DNA from: Nonomuraea coxensis DSM 45129
Lineage (GTDB): Bacteria; Actinomycetota; Actinomycetes; Streptosporangiales; Streptosporangiaceae
Length of the DNA stretch: 64,000 bases
Reading direction: 5' to 3'
NCBI RefSeq assembly: GCF_019397265.1
Contig: NZ_CP068985.1
Span: 372,001 to 436,000, forward strand
Below, in pieces: positions 55,734-63,810 of the stretch. Under the pieces are notes generated by a model. The model made no database searches. It had not been told where the DNA came from and worked only from the letters and a program-made list of their open reading frames with translations. Position 1 is the stretch's first letter. Every line of letters starts with the position of its first letter. Position numbers and translations under genes: made by a program.

Positions 55734-56448
55734 CGTCGTCGCCTCGGGCTCGCTGCTGCTCGCCGTGCCGATCGCGGTGCTCGCGGGCGTGGTGTCGTTC
55801 CTGTCGCCGTGCGTGCTGCCGCTGGTGCCCGGCTACCTGTCGTACGTCACGGGCATGAGCGCCGACCCCCGGAGGGGGCGGCTGGTGCTCGGGGCGGCGC
55901 TGTTCGTGGCCGGGTTCGGGCTCGTGTTCGTGCTCAGCGGGGCGCTGTTCGGCGGGCTCGGCTCCGTCATGCTGGGCCACGCCGAGGTCATCACGCGGGT
56001 GCTCGGGGTGCTGACCATCGTGCTCGGGCTGGCGTTCCTGGGCGTGATCCCGGGGCTCATGCGCGACGTGCGCATCCACCGGCTCCCGGCGGCCGGGCTG
56101 GCGGGGGCGCCGCTGCTCGGCGTGGTGTTCGGGCTCGGCTGGACGCCGTGCATCGGGCCGACGCTGGCCGTGGTGCTGACGCTCGGGCTCAACGAGGGCA
56201 GCGCCTCGCGCGGCGCCCTGCTGGCCGTCGCGTACGCGCTCGGCCTCGGGCTGCCGTTCGTGGGGGCGGCGCTCGCCTACAGCAGGGCGCTCCGCACGTT
56301 CCGCGCCATCCGCAGGCACTCGCGCCTGATCACGAGGATCGGCGGCGGGATGATGGTGGCCGTCGGCGTGCTGCTGGTGACCGGTCTGTGGGGGGAGATG
56401 ATCGCGGCCATGCAGGGCGTGATCGGCGCGTTCGAGCCGGTGATCTGA
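55726..56448 (+). CDS. ccdA: Cytochrome c biogenesis protein CcdA
   Basis: A 240-residue six-helix membrane protein that carries electrons from cytoplasmic thioredoxin to the extracytoplasmic thiol protein. The two redox Cys are in FLSPCVLPLVPGYLSYVTGM and LGWTPCIGPTLAVVLTLG, each in the Pro-Cys context of the family. It overlaps tlpA by 8 bp and resB by 1 bp (TGATG). Confidence 0.95.
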   Translation: MNDVVASGSLLLAVPIAVLAGVVSFLSPCVLPLVPGYLSYVTGMSADPRRGRLVLGAALFVAGFGLVFVLSGALFGGLGSVMLGHAEVITRVLGVLTIVLGLAFLGVIPGLMRDVRIHRLPAAGLAGAPLLGVVFGLGWTPCIGPTLAVVLTLGLNEGSASRGALLAVAYALGLGLPFVGAALAYSRALRTFRAIRRHSRLITRIGGGMMVAVGVLLVTGLWGEMIAAMQGVIGAFEPVI

Positions 56449-58010
56449 TGAGCGTGCGGGAGCTGGAGCGCGAGAGTTCGCCCGGGAAGCAGGCCGGGCT
56501 CGGAGCCGCGGGGTGGCTGCGGTGGGCGTGGCGCACGCTCACCTCGATGAAGACCGCGCTGATCCTGCTGTTCCTGCTGGCGCTCGGCTCGGTGCCCGGC
56601 TCGCTGATCCCGCAGCGCGGCGTCGACCCCGACAAGGTCGCCCGCCTCTACGACGAGAGCCCCGCCCTCGCCGAGTGGTACGACCGCCTCCAGCTCTTCG
56701 AGGTCTTCAGCTCCACCTGGTTCGCCGCGATCTACCTGCTGCTGTTCACCTCGCTCATCGGCTGTGTCGTCCCGCGCGCCCTGACCTATGCGCGCGAGCT
56801 GCGCCGCAAGCCGCCCGCCGCGCCGAAGAACGTCACGAAGCTGCCGCACGCGGCCGTCATCGACGGCGGGCCGAGCCTGGAGGAGGCCGCGAGGCGGCTG
56901 CGCGGGCTGCGCTTCCGGGTGGTCACCGGCGACGGCTGGGTCTCGGCCGAGAAGGGCTACCTGCGCGAGACCGGCAACCTGTTCTTCCACGTCGCGCTGC
57001 TCGGCATCCTGCTCGCGATCGGCGCCGGCTCGCTCTACGGCTACCGCGGCAACGTGCTCGTCGTCGAGGGCGACGGCTTCGCCAACACCGTGGCCGCCTA
57101 CGACCGGTTCATGCCGGGCAGCCAGGTGTCGGCCGAGTCCCTGCAGCCGTTCACGCTGCGGCTCGACGACTTCACCGTCTCCTACCAGGTCGCCGGCGAG
57201 AAGCGGGGGCAGGCCCTCGACTACACCGGCCACCTCACGGTCAACGACACGCCGGACGCGCCCGCCCGCGACGTCGAGCTCAAGGTCAACACGCCGCTGG
57301 AGATCGACGGCACGCAGACCTACCTCATCGGCAACGGCTACGCGCCCGTCTTCAGGGTCACCGACGGCAAGGGGCAGGTCGCCTACGAGGGCCCTGTGCC
57401 CTGCCTGATCGAGGACAAGGCCACGATGACCTCGGGCTGCGTGGTCAAGGCCCCCGACGCGCAGCCGTCGCAGCTCGGCTTCCTGCTGCGGTTCCTGCCG
57501 ACCAGCGTGCCGCTCACCGACGGCACCCACGCCTCCGCCTTCCCCGGCGAGCTCAACCCCGAGGTGCAGCTCCTCGGGGCCTTCTCCGGCGACCTCGGGC
57601 TGCGCAACGGGCAGCCGCAGTCGGTCTACGAGCTGGCCCCGCCGGAGACGTTGAAGAAGCTCAAGCCGCTGCTGATGGGCACCGCGGTGCCCAAGCCGCT
57701 CGCGGTCGGGCAGTCGGTCGAGCTGCCCGGCGGGGCGGGCAAGCTGGAGTTCACCGGCGTCAAGCAGTGGATGACGCTGCAGGTCGCCTACGACCCGGGA
57801 CGGCTGCCCGCGCTGGTGTTCGCCGGCCTCGCGGTCGTGTCCATCGCGGCGTCGCTGCTGATCAGGCGGCGGCGGGTGTTCGTCCGGGTCAAGGGCGAAA
57901 CGGTCGAGGTCGGTGGCCTCACCCGTACCGAGGGCTCCGCGGCGGGCTTCGCCGAGGAGTTCGCCGACATCGTCAAGGTTCTATCAGCAGGAGAGAAAGA
58001 TGTCCGCTGA
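56448..58010 (+). CDS. resB: Cytochrome c biogenesis protein ResB (Ccs1)
   Basis: A 520-residue System II heme-ligation protein. Three N-terminal membrane segments (KTALILLFLLALGSVPGSLI, FAAIYLLLFTSLIGCVVPRA, NLFFHVALLGILLAIGAGSL) precede a large extracytoplasmic domain and a last segment (LPALVFAGLAVVSIAASLLI). With CcsB it transports heme and attaches it to CxxCH motifs. It overlaps ccdA by one base and ccsB by 11 bases. Confidence 0.94.
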   Translation: MSVRELERESSPGKQAGLGAAGWLRWAWRTLTSMKTALILLFLLALGSVPGSLIPQRGVDPDKVARLYDESPALAEWYDRLQLFEVFSSTWFAAIYLLLFTSLIGCVVPRALTYARELRRKPPAAPKNVTKLPHAAVIDGGPSLEEAARRLRGLRFRVVTGDGWVSAEKGYLRETGNLFFHVALLGILLAIGAGSLYGYRGNVLVVEGDGFANTVAAYDRFMPGSQVSAESLQPFTLRLDDFTVSYQVAGEKRGQALDYTGHLTVNDTPDAPARDVELKVNTPLEIDGTQTYLIGNGYAPVFRVTDGKGQVAYEGPVPCLIEDKATMTSGCVVKAPDAQPSQLGFLLRFLPTSVPLTDGTHASAFPGELNPEVQLLGAFSGDLGLRNGQPQSVYELAPPETLKKLKPLLMGTAVPKPLAVGQSVELPGGAGKLEFTGVKQWMTLQVAYDPGRLPALVFAGLAVVSIAASLLIRRRRVFVRVKGETVEVGGLTRTEGSAAGFAEEFADIVKVLSAGEKDVR

Positions 58011-58983
58011 GCAACTCGCCGAGCTGAGCGACCTCGCCGTCCTCGCCGCGGTCCTGCTCTACGTCCTCGCGATGATCGCCTTCGCGACGGAGCTGGCCTT
58101 CGGCCGCTACGTCGCCGGGAAGAAGGCCGGGCGGGTGACCGCCCGGCCGGCCAGGCAGGTCGTCACGGTCGGCGCCTCAGGAGGCGCCGGCGACGGCGTC
58201 GCCGAGGAGACCGCCGAGCCCGCCGACGGCCCCGTGGCCGAGGAGGCCGCCCCGCCGTCGCGGCTGGCGGTCCGGGCCGGGACGGCCGGGCTGGCGCTGG
58301 CCTGGCTCGGCTGGGCCGCCAACCTCGCCGCCATCGTGACCCGCGGCTTCGCCGTGAGCCGCTGGCCCTGGGGCAACATGTACGAGTTCGTCGTGGCGCT
58401 CTGCTTCGCCGCCGTCACGGCGTTCCTGCTCACCCAGCTCCGCCACAACGTGCGTTTCCTCGGCGCCTTCGTCATGGTGACGGCCGCGCTCGGGCTGGGC
58501 CTGGCGGTCAAGGTGTTCTACACCGCCGCGGGGCCCGTGGTGCCGGCGCTGAACTCGTACTGGATCGCCATCCATGTGTCGGCGGCGATCATCGCGAGCG
58601 GGCTGTTCGCGATGGCGGGCGTCGCGGGCGTGCTCTATCTGGTGCGCGGCGACGGGATGTCGCGCCTGCCCTCCCGTGAGGACCTGGAGCGGGTGGCGCA
58701 CCGGGCGATCGTGTTCGCCTTCCCGCTGTGGACGTTCGCGGTGATCGCGGGCGCGCTGTGGGCCGACCGCGCGTGGGGCCGCTACTGGGGCTGGGACCCC
58801 AAGGAGGTCTGGTCGTTCATCACGTGGGTGGCCTACGCGGCCTACCTGCACGCCAAGGTGACGGCCGGCTGGAAGGGGAAGGCGGCCACGGTCGTGCAGC
58901 TCGTGGCGTTCGCCTGCCTGCTGTTCAACCTGATCGGCGTCAACATCTTCGTCGGCGGCATGCACAGCTACGCCGACGTCTGA
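58000..58983 (+). CDS. ccsB: Cytochrome c synthase subunit CcsB/CcsA
   Basis: A 327-residue polytopic membrane protein of the heme-handling family. After one membrane segment and an acidic linker (to about 85), the core contains WGNMYEFVVALCFAAVTAFL and the heme-binding tryptophan-rich motif WGWDPKEVWSFITWVAYAAY, with conserved His in IAIHVSAAIIASGLFAM and AYLHAKVTAGW. It forms the synthase with ResB. The ATG lies inside resB with AGGAG upstream. A perfect bidirectional terminator follows. Confidence 0.95.
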   Translation: MSAEQLAELSDLAVLAAVLLYVLAMIAFATELAFGRYVAGKKAGRVTARPARQVVTVGASGGAGDGVAEETAEPADGPVAEEAAPPSRLAVRAGTAGLALAWLGWAANLAAIVTRGFAVSRWPWGNMYEFVVALCFAAVTAFLLTQLRHNVRFLGAFVMVTAALGLGLAVKVFYTAAGPVVPALNSYWIAIHVSAAIIASGLFAMAGVAGVLYLVRGDGMSRLPSREDLERVAHRAIVFAFPLWTFAVIAGALWADRAWGRYWGWDPKEVWSFITWVAYAAYLHAKVTAGWKGKAATVVQLVAFACLLFNLIGVNIFVGGMHSYADV

Positions 58984-58990
58984 TCAGGCC

Positions 58991-59014
58991 GGCCCCGGCT
59001 CCCGAGCCGGGGCC
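58991..59014. terminator. Bidirectional terminator between convergent genes
   Basis: GGCCCCGGCTC and GAGCCGGGGCC form a perfect 11-bp stem with a 2-base centre, between the ccsB stop and the stop of the minus-strand gene at 59018. Confidence 0.6.
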
Positions 59015-59017
59015 GCG

Positions 59018-59308
59018 TCAGTGCTCGTCGCCCCGCATGCGCCGGTCGAGGTCGCGCAGGAAGTCGGGGTCGTCGTCGGGGCCCTTCGGCATGCCGGGAC
59101 CGGGGGAGACCGGCCATGCCTGCCGCTCGGCCCTCGGACGGCCGCGCGCCATCCAGATGAGGCCGCCGACCAGGGGGATCAGCACGACCACCATGATCCA
59201 CAGTGTCTTTGGTACGTTCCTGACCTCATCCTCTGGGGTAGTGACGACGTCGAAGAGCGAGAAGAGCCAGAAGGCCAGCAGCGCCAGTCCGATCAGAACA
59301 CCTGCCAT
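59018..59308 (-). CDS. PLDc_N-domain small membrane protein
   Basis: A 96-residue protein with two membrane segments (GVLIGLALLAFWLFSLFDVV and LWIMVVVLIPLVGGLIWMAR) in the PLDc_N arrangement, followed by a polar C terminus rich in Asp and Arg (DDDPDFLRDLDRRMRG). These small proteins are common in actinobacteria; no enzymatic role is known. The ATG at 59308 is chosen over 59326 because TACAGT (59320-59315) lies six bases upstream, matching the leaderless pattern of this region. Confidence 0.8.
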   Translation of the reverse strand: MAGVLIGLALLAFWLFSLFDVVTTPEDEVRNVPKTLWIMVVVLIPLVGGLIWMARGRPRAERQAWPVSPGPGMPKGPDDDPDFLRDLDRRMRGDEH

Positions 59309-59445
59309 GCCCGAACTGTAAGCCATCCGCGACGTGATCGTGCTTCCCGATGTCCCATTTCGGGTGACTAGCGGAAGATCCCCGTCGTACGGTGGAAGCC
59401 GAAAACGGTGGAACTCACGGGGTTCCTCGGGCGTTGAGGGGTGCG

Positions 59446-60450
59446 ATGGCCTTTTCTCAGGACAAGGGCCGGCATCGCCGCGGCCGCTGGTGGCGGCGCG
59501 GGTCGTACCTGTTCTCCCGGAAGGCCGAGGCGCCGACCGGCGCGGACCGTTCCTTCTGGTCCGGCGCGCGCGAGAGGCCCGCAGAGGCCCCGGAGACGCC
59601 CGCGGAGGGCCGGAGGCCCGAGGACGCCACGCGGAGCCGCAGGCCGGGCGCTGAGCGGCCGGAACGGCGCTCCTGGCCCGGCGCCGACCAGCCGCCCGGC
59701 CGGCGGAGCTGGGACGGCTTCACGGTCCGTGAGCGCCACGAGCGGCTGTCCGCCTCCGTCCTCGAACGTCCCCGCTACACGTGGGACGACTTCGAGCTCG
59801 ACGACCGCCCGCCGCGCGCCGAGCCGCACCGCCCCGACGCCCCGTCCCTCGGCGACGGCCTGCGCCACTGCGGGAAGCTGGAGTCGATCCTGCACCGCCA
59901 GTGGGACGCCAGGCTCGGCCCGCCGCCGCCCGACGTCGTCCGCGCCGTGGAGAGCCTGGCCCGGCTGCCCGACCGGCTCAAGGAGAAGCTGGCGGCCGGC
60001 CTGGAGGGCATCTACGTCGGCCCGGGCGGCGTCCCCGAGCTCGACGACATGGGCTACCTGCGCGGCGCCCCGTTACCCTCCGGCCGCGCCACCTGGGACA
60101 TCTGCGCCGGCGCGTACGGCGACAGGAAGATCGTCGTCGGCGACCGTCCATCGCCGACGCCCGACGTGATGATGCACGAGGTCGGCCACGCCATCGACGA
60201 CATCGACTCCGCCTACGGAGCCTGGGTGTCGGACTCGCCGGAGTTCGTCCGCCTCTACGACAAGGCCCGCCCCATCCTGGCCTCCGCCTTCCACCGCCAG
60301 GGCGGCGGGCTCGGCCGCAAGGAGTTCTTCGCCGACGCCTTCGCCGCCATCGCCTCCCGGCAGCGTCCCGCGCTGGTCGACATGCTCGGGGGTGACACGC
60401 GGATGGCGTTGGACGTCATGCTGTTCTTCAACCGGCGCTACGGAATCTAG
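59446..60450 (+). CDS. Zincin metallopeptidase (anthrax lethal factor-like fold)
   Basis: A 334-residue protein without signal peptide. Residues 1-130 are basic and disordered, rich in Arg, Pro, Gly and Glu (RHRRGRWWRRGSYLF, then repeated RP/EG text). The C-terminal 200 residues contain the zinc site H244-EVG-H248 in MMHEVGHAIDDIDSA and a downstream Glu293 in GRKEFFADAFAAIASR, the spacing of the gluzincin ATLF/Pro-Pro-endopeptidase-like group. GAGGGG precedes the ATG at 59446. An 80-residue acidic protein follows 11 bp later, possibly a partner or inhibitor. Substrate unknown; a cytoplasmic or non-classically exported protease is possible. Confidence 0.75.
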   Translation: MAFSQDKGRHRRGRWWRRGSYLFSRKAEAPTGADRSFWSGARERPAEAPETPAEGRRPEDATRSRRPGAERPERRSWPGADQPPGRRSWDGFTVRERHERLSASVLERPRYTWDDFELDDRPPRAEPHRPDAPSLGDGLRHCGKLESILHRQWDARLGPPPPDVVRAVESLARLPDRLKEKLAAGLEGIYVGPGGVPELDDMGYLRGAPLPSGRATWDICAGAYGDRKIVVGDRPSPTPDVMMHEVGHAIDDIDSAYGAWVSDSPEFVRLYDKARPILASAFHRQGGGLGRKEFFADAFAAIASRQRPALVDMLGGDTRMALDVMLFFNRRYGI

Positions 60451-60461
60451 GAGACTCGCTC

Positions 60462-60704
60462 ATGTACGTCATCCGGCTCGCGGACGGCACCGTGCGCGTG
60501 CCGCAGAGCCTGGCCAGCGAGGACGGGCGGCTGATCGGCAACGCCTACGCGGAGCTGCGGCCCGGCGATCCGGACTACGAGCGGTGGCTGGCCGAGTCGC
60601 TGACGGAGGAGGAGCTGGAGTCGCGCCGTGAGCGCTGGCGGGCGGAGAACGACGAGCTGGAGCGCGAGTTCCTGGCGTTCAAGGCGCAGCAGGACGACGG
60701 CTGA
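60462..60704 (+). CDS. Small acidic protein downstream of the metallopeptidase
   Basis: An 80-residue protein beginning MYVIRLADGTVRVPQSLASE. The first half is beta-like, and the second is a long charged helix (LESRRERWRAENDELEREFL). It has no Cys and no membrane segment. AGGAG stands eight bases before the ATG, and the gap to the metallopeptidase gene is 11 bp, so they are almost certainly co-transcribed. An inhibitor, chaperone or substrate of the protease are all possible; the sequence does not distinguish them. Confidence 0.65.
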   Translation: MYVIRLADGTVRVPQSLASEDGRLIGNAYAELRPGDPDYERWLAESLTEEELESRRERWRAENDELEREFLAFKAQQDDG

Positions 60705-60735
60705 GCCGAGGCCGCCCCCGCGGGGCCGTCGGACA

Positions 60736-60764
60736 GGCGCCAGCCACGGTCGGCGGTTGGCGCC
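60736..60764 (+). terminator. Terminator hairpin after the metallopeptidase operon
   Basis: GGCGCCAGCC pairs with GGTTGGCGCC (one G-T pair) around a 9-nt loop, 31 bp after the stop codon. Confidence 0.5.
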
Positions 60765-60866
60765 GCCCCGTGCTTGCCGTACGGAAGTGGGCCCGGAAGC
60801 ACGCGAACCTCGGGTCCCGAAGGCGGTGACCCTGCCGGATCGCAGGATCACCGTCTTGACGGAACG

Positions 60867-61088
60867 TCAGACGCGCGGGGACTCCCCTGCCGGCCTGTCG
60901 GCCGTGAGTACGTCCTCGCCTCGGAGAAGGGCGTGGACTTCCGACTCGCGGAAGCGCCGGTGCCCTCCGGGGGTGCGGATACTGCTGATGCGGCCTGCCG
61001 CAGCCCAGCGCGTAACCGTCTTTGGGTCTACCCGGAAGAGGGCGGCAACCTCTCCTGGGGTCAGCAGACGCTCGCTGCTACTCTCCAC
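60867..61088 (-). CDS. BldC-like MerR-family DNA-binding protein
   Basis: A 73-residue single winged-helix protein: LLTPGEVAALFRVDPKTVTR, WAAAGRISSIRTPGGHRRFR, ESEVHALLRG. This is the BldC type, which in Streptomyces binds direct repeats cooperatively and delays sporulation. The C-terminal tail is longer than in BldC as I remember it. The GTG at 61088 has GGGAG six bases upstream and is preferred to TTG 61091. Whether it is the bldC orthologue or a paralogue cannot be settled here. Confidence 0.85.
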   Translation of the reverse strand: MESSSERLLTPGEVAALFRVDPKTVTRWAAAGRISSIRTPGGHRRFRESEVHALLRGEDVLTADRPAGESPRV

Positions 61089-61345
61089 CAATCTCTCCCC
61101 CTCGCATCCCGCTTCCTGCCAGCGGGCGGACAGGTAACCAGTGTGTCGAGCGAAGCCTGATTTATCCGTGGTTTTCGGAGAAGATCACGGGTTGTTATCA
61201 GCTGACTGCCCGATTGTTATATGATAGAGCCTCTTTGGGGCTCTCGTGGGTGTTTCTTTACGAAACTCCCTAACTGGGAACAGTAGCAGCGCTCGCGCCC
61301 GATGCGAAGAGCGACCGGGGGACAAGCCCGAGTAACCTCGAAGCT
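61089..61345. other. Divergent intergenic region
   Basis: No gene is supported. It separates the BldC-like gene from the DUF4229 gene. The middle (61190-61260) is AT-rich, with TTATCA (61195-61200) and TATATGAT (61218-61225) as possible promoter elements and an AGAGCC/GGCTCT hairpin (61226-61244). Confidence 0.35.
61333..61338 (+). promoter_or_regulatory. -10 element, predicted leaderless promoter
   Basis: TAACCT lies 7 nt before the GTG start at 61346. Confidence 0.4.
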
Positions 61346-61564
61346 GTGCATCCCGTTGTCGTATACACCCTCAGCCGCGCCGGCCTGTTCGGCGTGACGC
61401 TCGCCCTCCTGTGGCTGCTCGGCCTGCAAAACCCGCTGATACTCCTGCTGGCGTCGTTCTTGATCAGTGGAGTGGCCAGCTATGTCCTGCTGTCCAGGCA
61501 GCGTGACGCCATGAGCGCACGAATCAGCGACAAGCTCGACCGGCCGAAGCCGCAGGACGACTAG
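61346..61564 (+). CDS. DUF4229 small membrane protein
   Basis: A 72-residue protein with two membrane helices (VYTLSRAGLFGVTLALLWLL and NPLILLLASFLISGVASYVL) and a basic, then acidic, cytoplasmic tail (LLSRQRDAMSARISDKLDRP). This is the DUF4229 pattern found near menaquinone and respiratory genes in actinobacteria. The GTG start is seven bases after TAACCT. The stop codon shares a CTAG palindrome with the stop of the convergent propeller gene. Confidence 0.85.
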   Translation: MHPVVVYTLSRAGLFGVTLALLWLLGLQNPLILLLASFLISGVASYVLLSRQRDAMSARISDKLDRPKPQDD

Positions 61565-62781
61565 GACAGGGGGAACATGCCAATCCGGGCATGGTACTCC
61601 CGTCCGAGCTTCGTTGTGTCGCTACCGACAAGTAGGCCGGCAGGTTGCGCGGAAAACGCCTTCACGCCGATGCCGCGCTCCCGCGTGGGATTCCAGGCGA
61701 GCGCCTTTCCGGTGCTCGGATGAATGGCGCCGATGCCCGGCCGCGCGACCGCTCCTGGGCCGGCCGTGTCGCGTCCCTGCGGATTGTCCAGCCAGCGCTG
61801 GTGGCCGCCCACGTACACCGCGGCCCCCGTCACCGCGACCGCGTAGAGCGAGTCGCCGCCCGTCGCGTTGACCCAGGTGGGGCGGATGGCCGAGCCCTTG
61901 GCGAAGGTCTCGAAGCGGGCCGCGGTGTCGCAGATCCCGCCCACGGCGCCGCCGGTGGTGACCACCACGAAATAGCGGCCGTCAGGGGAGAAGTCGAGGC
62001 CGCGCACGTACGAGGGGAACGGGTTGCCGCACTTGCGGGCGTAGGCATCGGTCCGCCACGGCGCGAGCCTGGCCGTCGGGCCTGACACGTCGATCAGCCC
62101 GAGCTGCGGCCGTGACTGACCGTCGAGCGTGGTGAACGAGCCGTCCACCGCCAGCCGGCCGCCGGCCAGCGCCAGCGCGTGCACCTTCAGCTTGGGCGTC
62201 AGCGGTTTGCCCGGCGTGATCGTGAAGCCGGGGTCGGCGGCGCCCGTGGTGGCGTCGAGGCGGGCCAGGGCCTCGCGCGGGCCGGTGAAGTCGCCGCCGA
62301 CGTAGAGGCTGCCGCCCTGCCTGACGAGGGTGTTCACCGAGCCGCCCACGATGTCGGGCGCAAAGCCGGTCACCCGGGCGCCGTCCGTGAGGCGGAGCCG
62401 TACCAGGCCGTTGGCGCGGTTGTAGTTGACGCCGTAGAAGTCGCCGCCGACGTAGACGGTGTTCCCGTCGCCGGCGGCCAGGCCGTGGACCGGGCCGGTG
62501 ACCTTCGGGACGAAGTTCCGCAGCACGCGGCCGGTCGGCAGGTCGAAGGCGAACAGGTTGTCGCGCGCCAGGACCTCCTTGCGGGCGGCGTCGCTCACCT
62601 CGCTGAAGGAGCCGCCGACCACGACGGTGCGGCCGACGACGGCGATGGCGTTGACGATGCCGTCGAGGACGTGGGGCGTGTGGTCGACCGGGTCGGCCGA
62701 CACCACGCGGGCCTGAGCGACAGGACCGTGGGCGGCCGGGGCCGAAGCGATGATCGCCGCGAGGGCGAGACGAACAAGCAT
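61561..62781 (-). CDS. Secreted beta-propeller protein
   Basis: A 406-residue exported protein. A signal peptide (MLVRLALAAIIASAPAAHG) precedes about seven short repeats of the type VNAIAVVGRTVVVGGSFSEV, VHGLAAGDGNTVYVGGDFYG, VNTLVRQGGSLYVGGDFTG and VRGLDFSPDGRYFVVVTTGG, a propeller blade pattern with VYVGGxF. Two Cys (KCGNPF and GGICDTA) may be linked. Function unknown; such proteins often bind surface partners. It is convergent with the DUF4229 gene through a shared CTAG. Confidence 0.8.
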   Translation of the reverse strand: MLVRLALAAIIASAPAAHGPVAQARVVSADPVDHTPHVLDGIVNAIAVVGRTVVVGGSFSEVSDAARKEVLARDNLFAFDLPTGRVLRNFVPKVTGPVHGLAAGDGNTVYVGGDFYGVNYNRANGLVRLRLTDGARVTGFAPDIVGGSVNTLVRQGGSLYVGGDFTGPREALARLDATTGAADPGFTITPGKPLTPKLKVHALALAGGRLAVDGSFTTLDGQSRPQLGLIDVSGPTARLAPWRTDAYARKCGNPFPSYVRGLDFSPDGRYFVVVTTGGAVGGICDTAARFETFAKGSAIRPTWVNATGGDSLYAVAVTGAAVYVGGHQRWLDNPQGRDTAGPGAVARPGIGAIHPSTGKALAWNPTRERGIGVKAFSAQPAGLLVGSDTTKLGREYHARIGMFPLS

Positions 62782-62846
62782 TCCTCAACCACTAGCAGAC
62801 TCTCGGTGAGGACATAGTTACTTTCCGTTGATTGTCCCGATAGCCA

Positions 62847-62852
62847 TAAGCT
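62847..62852 (+). promoter_or_regulatory. -10 element, predicted leaderless promoter
   Basis: TAAGCT lies 7 nt before the ATG of menG. Confidence 0.45.
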
Positions 62853-62859
62853 TTCCCGC

Positions 62860-63576
62860 ATGACGCGCGCTCAGTTGGACAAGCAGCCGGACGAGGTCGC
62901 CGCGATGTTCGATCGCACCGCCCGGCGCTACGACCTCGTCAACGACGTGATCTCCCTCGGGCAGGTCAGGCTCTGGCGCAGGGCGGTGGCCGCCGCCGTG
63001 GACGCGGGCCCCGGCGAGGTCGTGCTCGACCTGGGCGCGGGCACCGGCACCTCCACCGACACCTTCACCACGCTCGGCGCCCGCGCCATCGCCTGCGACT
63101 TCTCGTTCGGCATGCTGAGCACCGGCGTGCGCCGCCACGGCGGCAACGCGCTGAGCGGGGAGGGGATCCCCTTCATCGCCGGCGACGCGATGCGGCTGCC
63201 CTTCGCCGACGACTCCTTCGACGCGGTGACGATCTCGGTGGCCCTGCGCAACGTCCACGACACCGAGGCGGGGCTGCGCGAGATGCTCCGGGTGACGAAG
63301 CCGGGCGGCCGGCTGGTGGTCCTGGAGTTCTCGCACGTCACGGTGCCGGCGTTCGACCTGGTCTACCGCGAATATCTCATGCGGATGCTGCCCAGGATGG
63401 CCAAGGTCGTCGGCTCCAACGACGACTCCTACGAATATCTCGCCGAGTCGATCCGCGCCTGGCCGGACCAGCCCACCCTGGCGAGCACCATCCAGCGGGC
63501 CGGCTGGGAGCGGGTGGCCTGGCGCAATCTGACGATGGGCATCGTGGCGATGCACCGGGCTTTCAAGGCGGCCTGA
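62860..63576 (+). CDS. menG: Demethylmenaquinone methyltransferase MenG/UbiE
   Basis: A 238-residue SAM-dependent methyltransferase for the last step of menaquinone synthesis. Motifs: [36 protein letters not shown] (SAM site), [40 protein letters not shown] and LVVLEFSHV. UbiE-type enzymes of actinomycetes use demethylmenaquinone. It is followed by a geranylgeranyl-reductase-family gene with a Rex site, in keeping with quinone and respiratory functions. Confidence 0.94.
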   Translation: MTRAQLDKQPDEVAAMFDRTARRYDLVNDVISLGQVRLWRRAVAAAVDAGPGEVVLDLGAGTGTSTDTFTTLGARAIACDFSFGMLSTGVRRHGGNALSGEGIPFIAGDAMRLPFADDSFDAVTISVALRNVHDTEAGLREMLRVTKPGGRLVVLEFSHVTVPAFDLVYREYLMRMLPRMAKVVGSNDDSYEYLAESIRAWPDQPTLASTIQRAGWERVAWRNLTMGIVAMHRAFKAA

Positions 63577-63718
63577 CCGGCAGGATGACACGAAATTTTC
63601 AGGAATAGTGGTGACCGCCAGTTTTTGTCCGGTCGAGGTCCCGCCGGTCACGCCCGACACGCGATCCCCAAGGATCACAGAACGGGTCCCCGACTGCCAC
63701 TATGTACCCGAAAAGCAG

Positions 63719-63724
63719 TAGACT
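63719..63724 (+). promoter_or_regulatory. -10 element of the geranylgeranyl-reductase gene
   Basis: TAGACT; transcription would start near 63731, eight bases before the Rex operator, leaving a leader of about 80 nt. Confidence 0.4.
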
Positions 63725-63738
63725 GCGGGCCGACAAGT

Positions 63739-63756
63739 TTGTGAAGGGGTTCACAA
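63739..63756. promoter_or_regulatory. Perfect Rex operator (ROP)
   Basis: TTGTGAA-GGGG-TTCACAA is an exact match to the Rex consensus. It lies just downstream of a likely transcription start and 55 bp before the GTG at 63811, where bound Rex would block the gene. Confidence 0.9.
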
Positions 63757-63810
63757 AGGAACGAAGGCGCCACACCCCGAGCCTTCGCGTGTGTAGGACA
63801 GGACAGTCCA

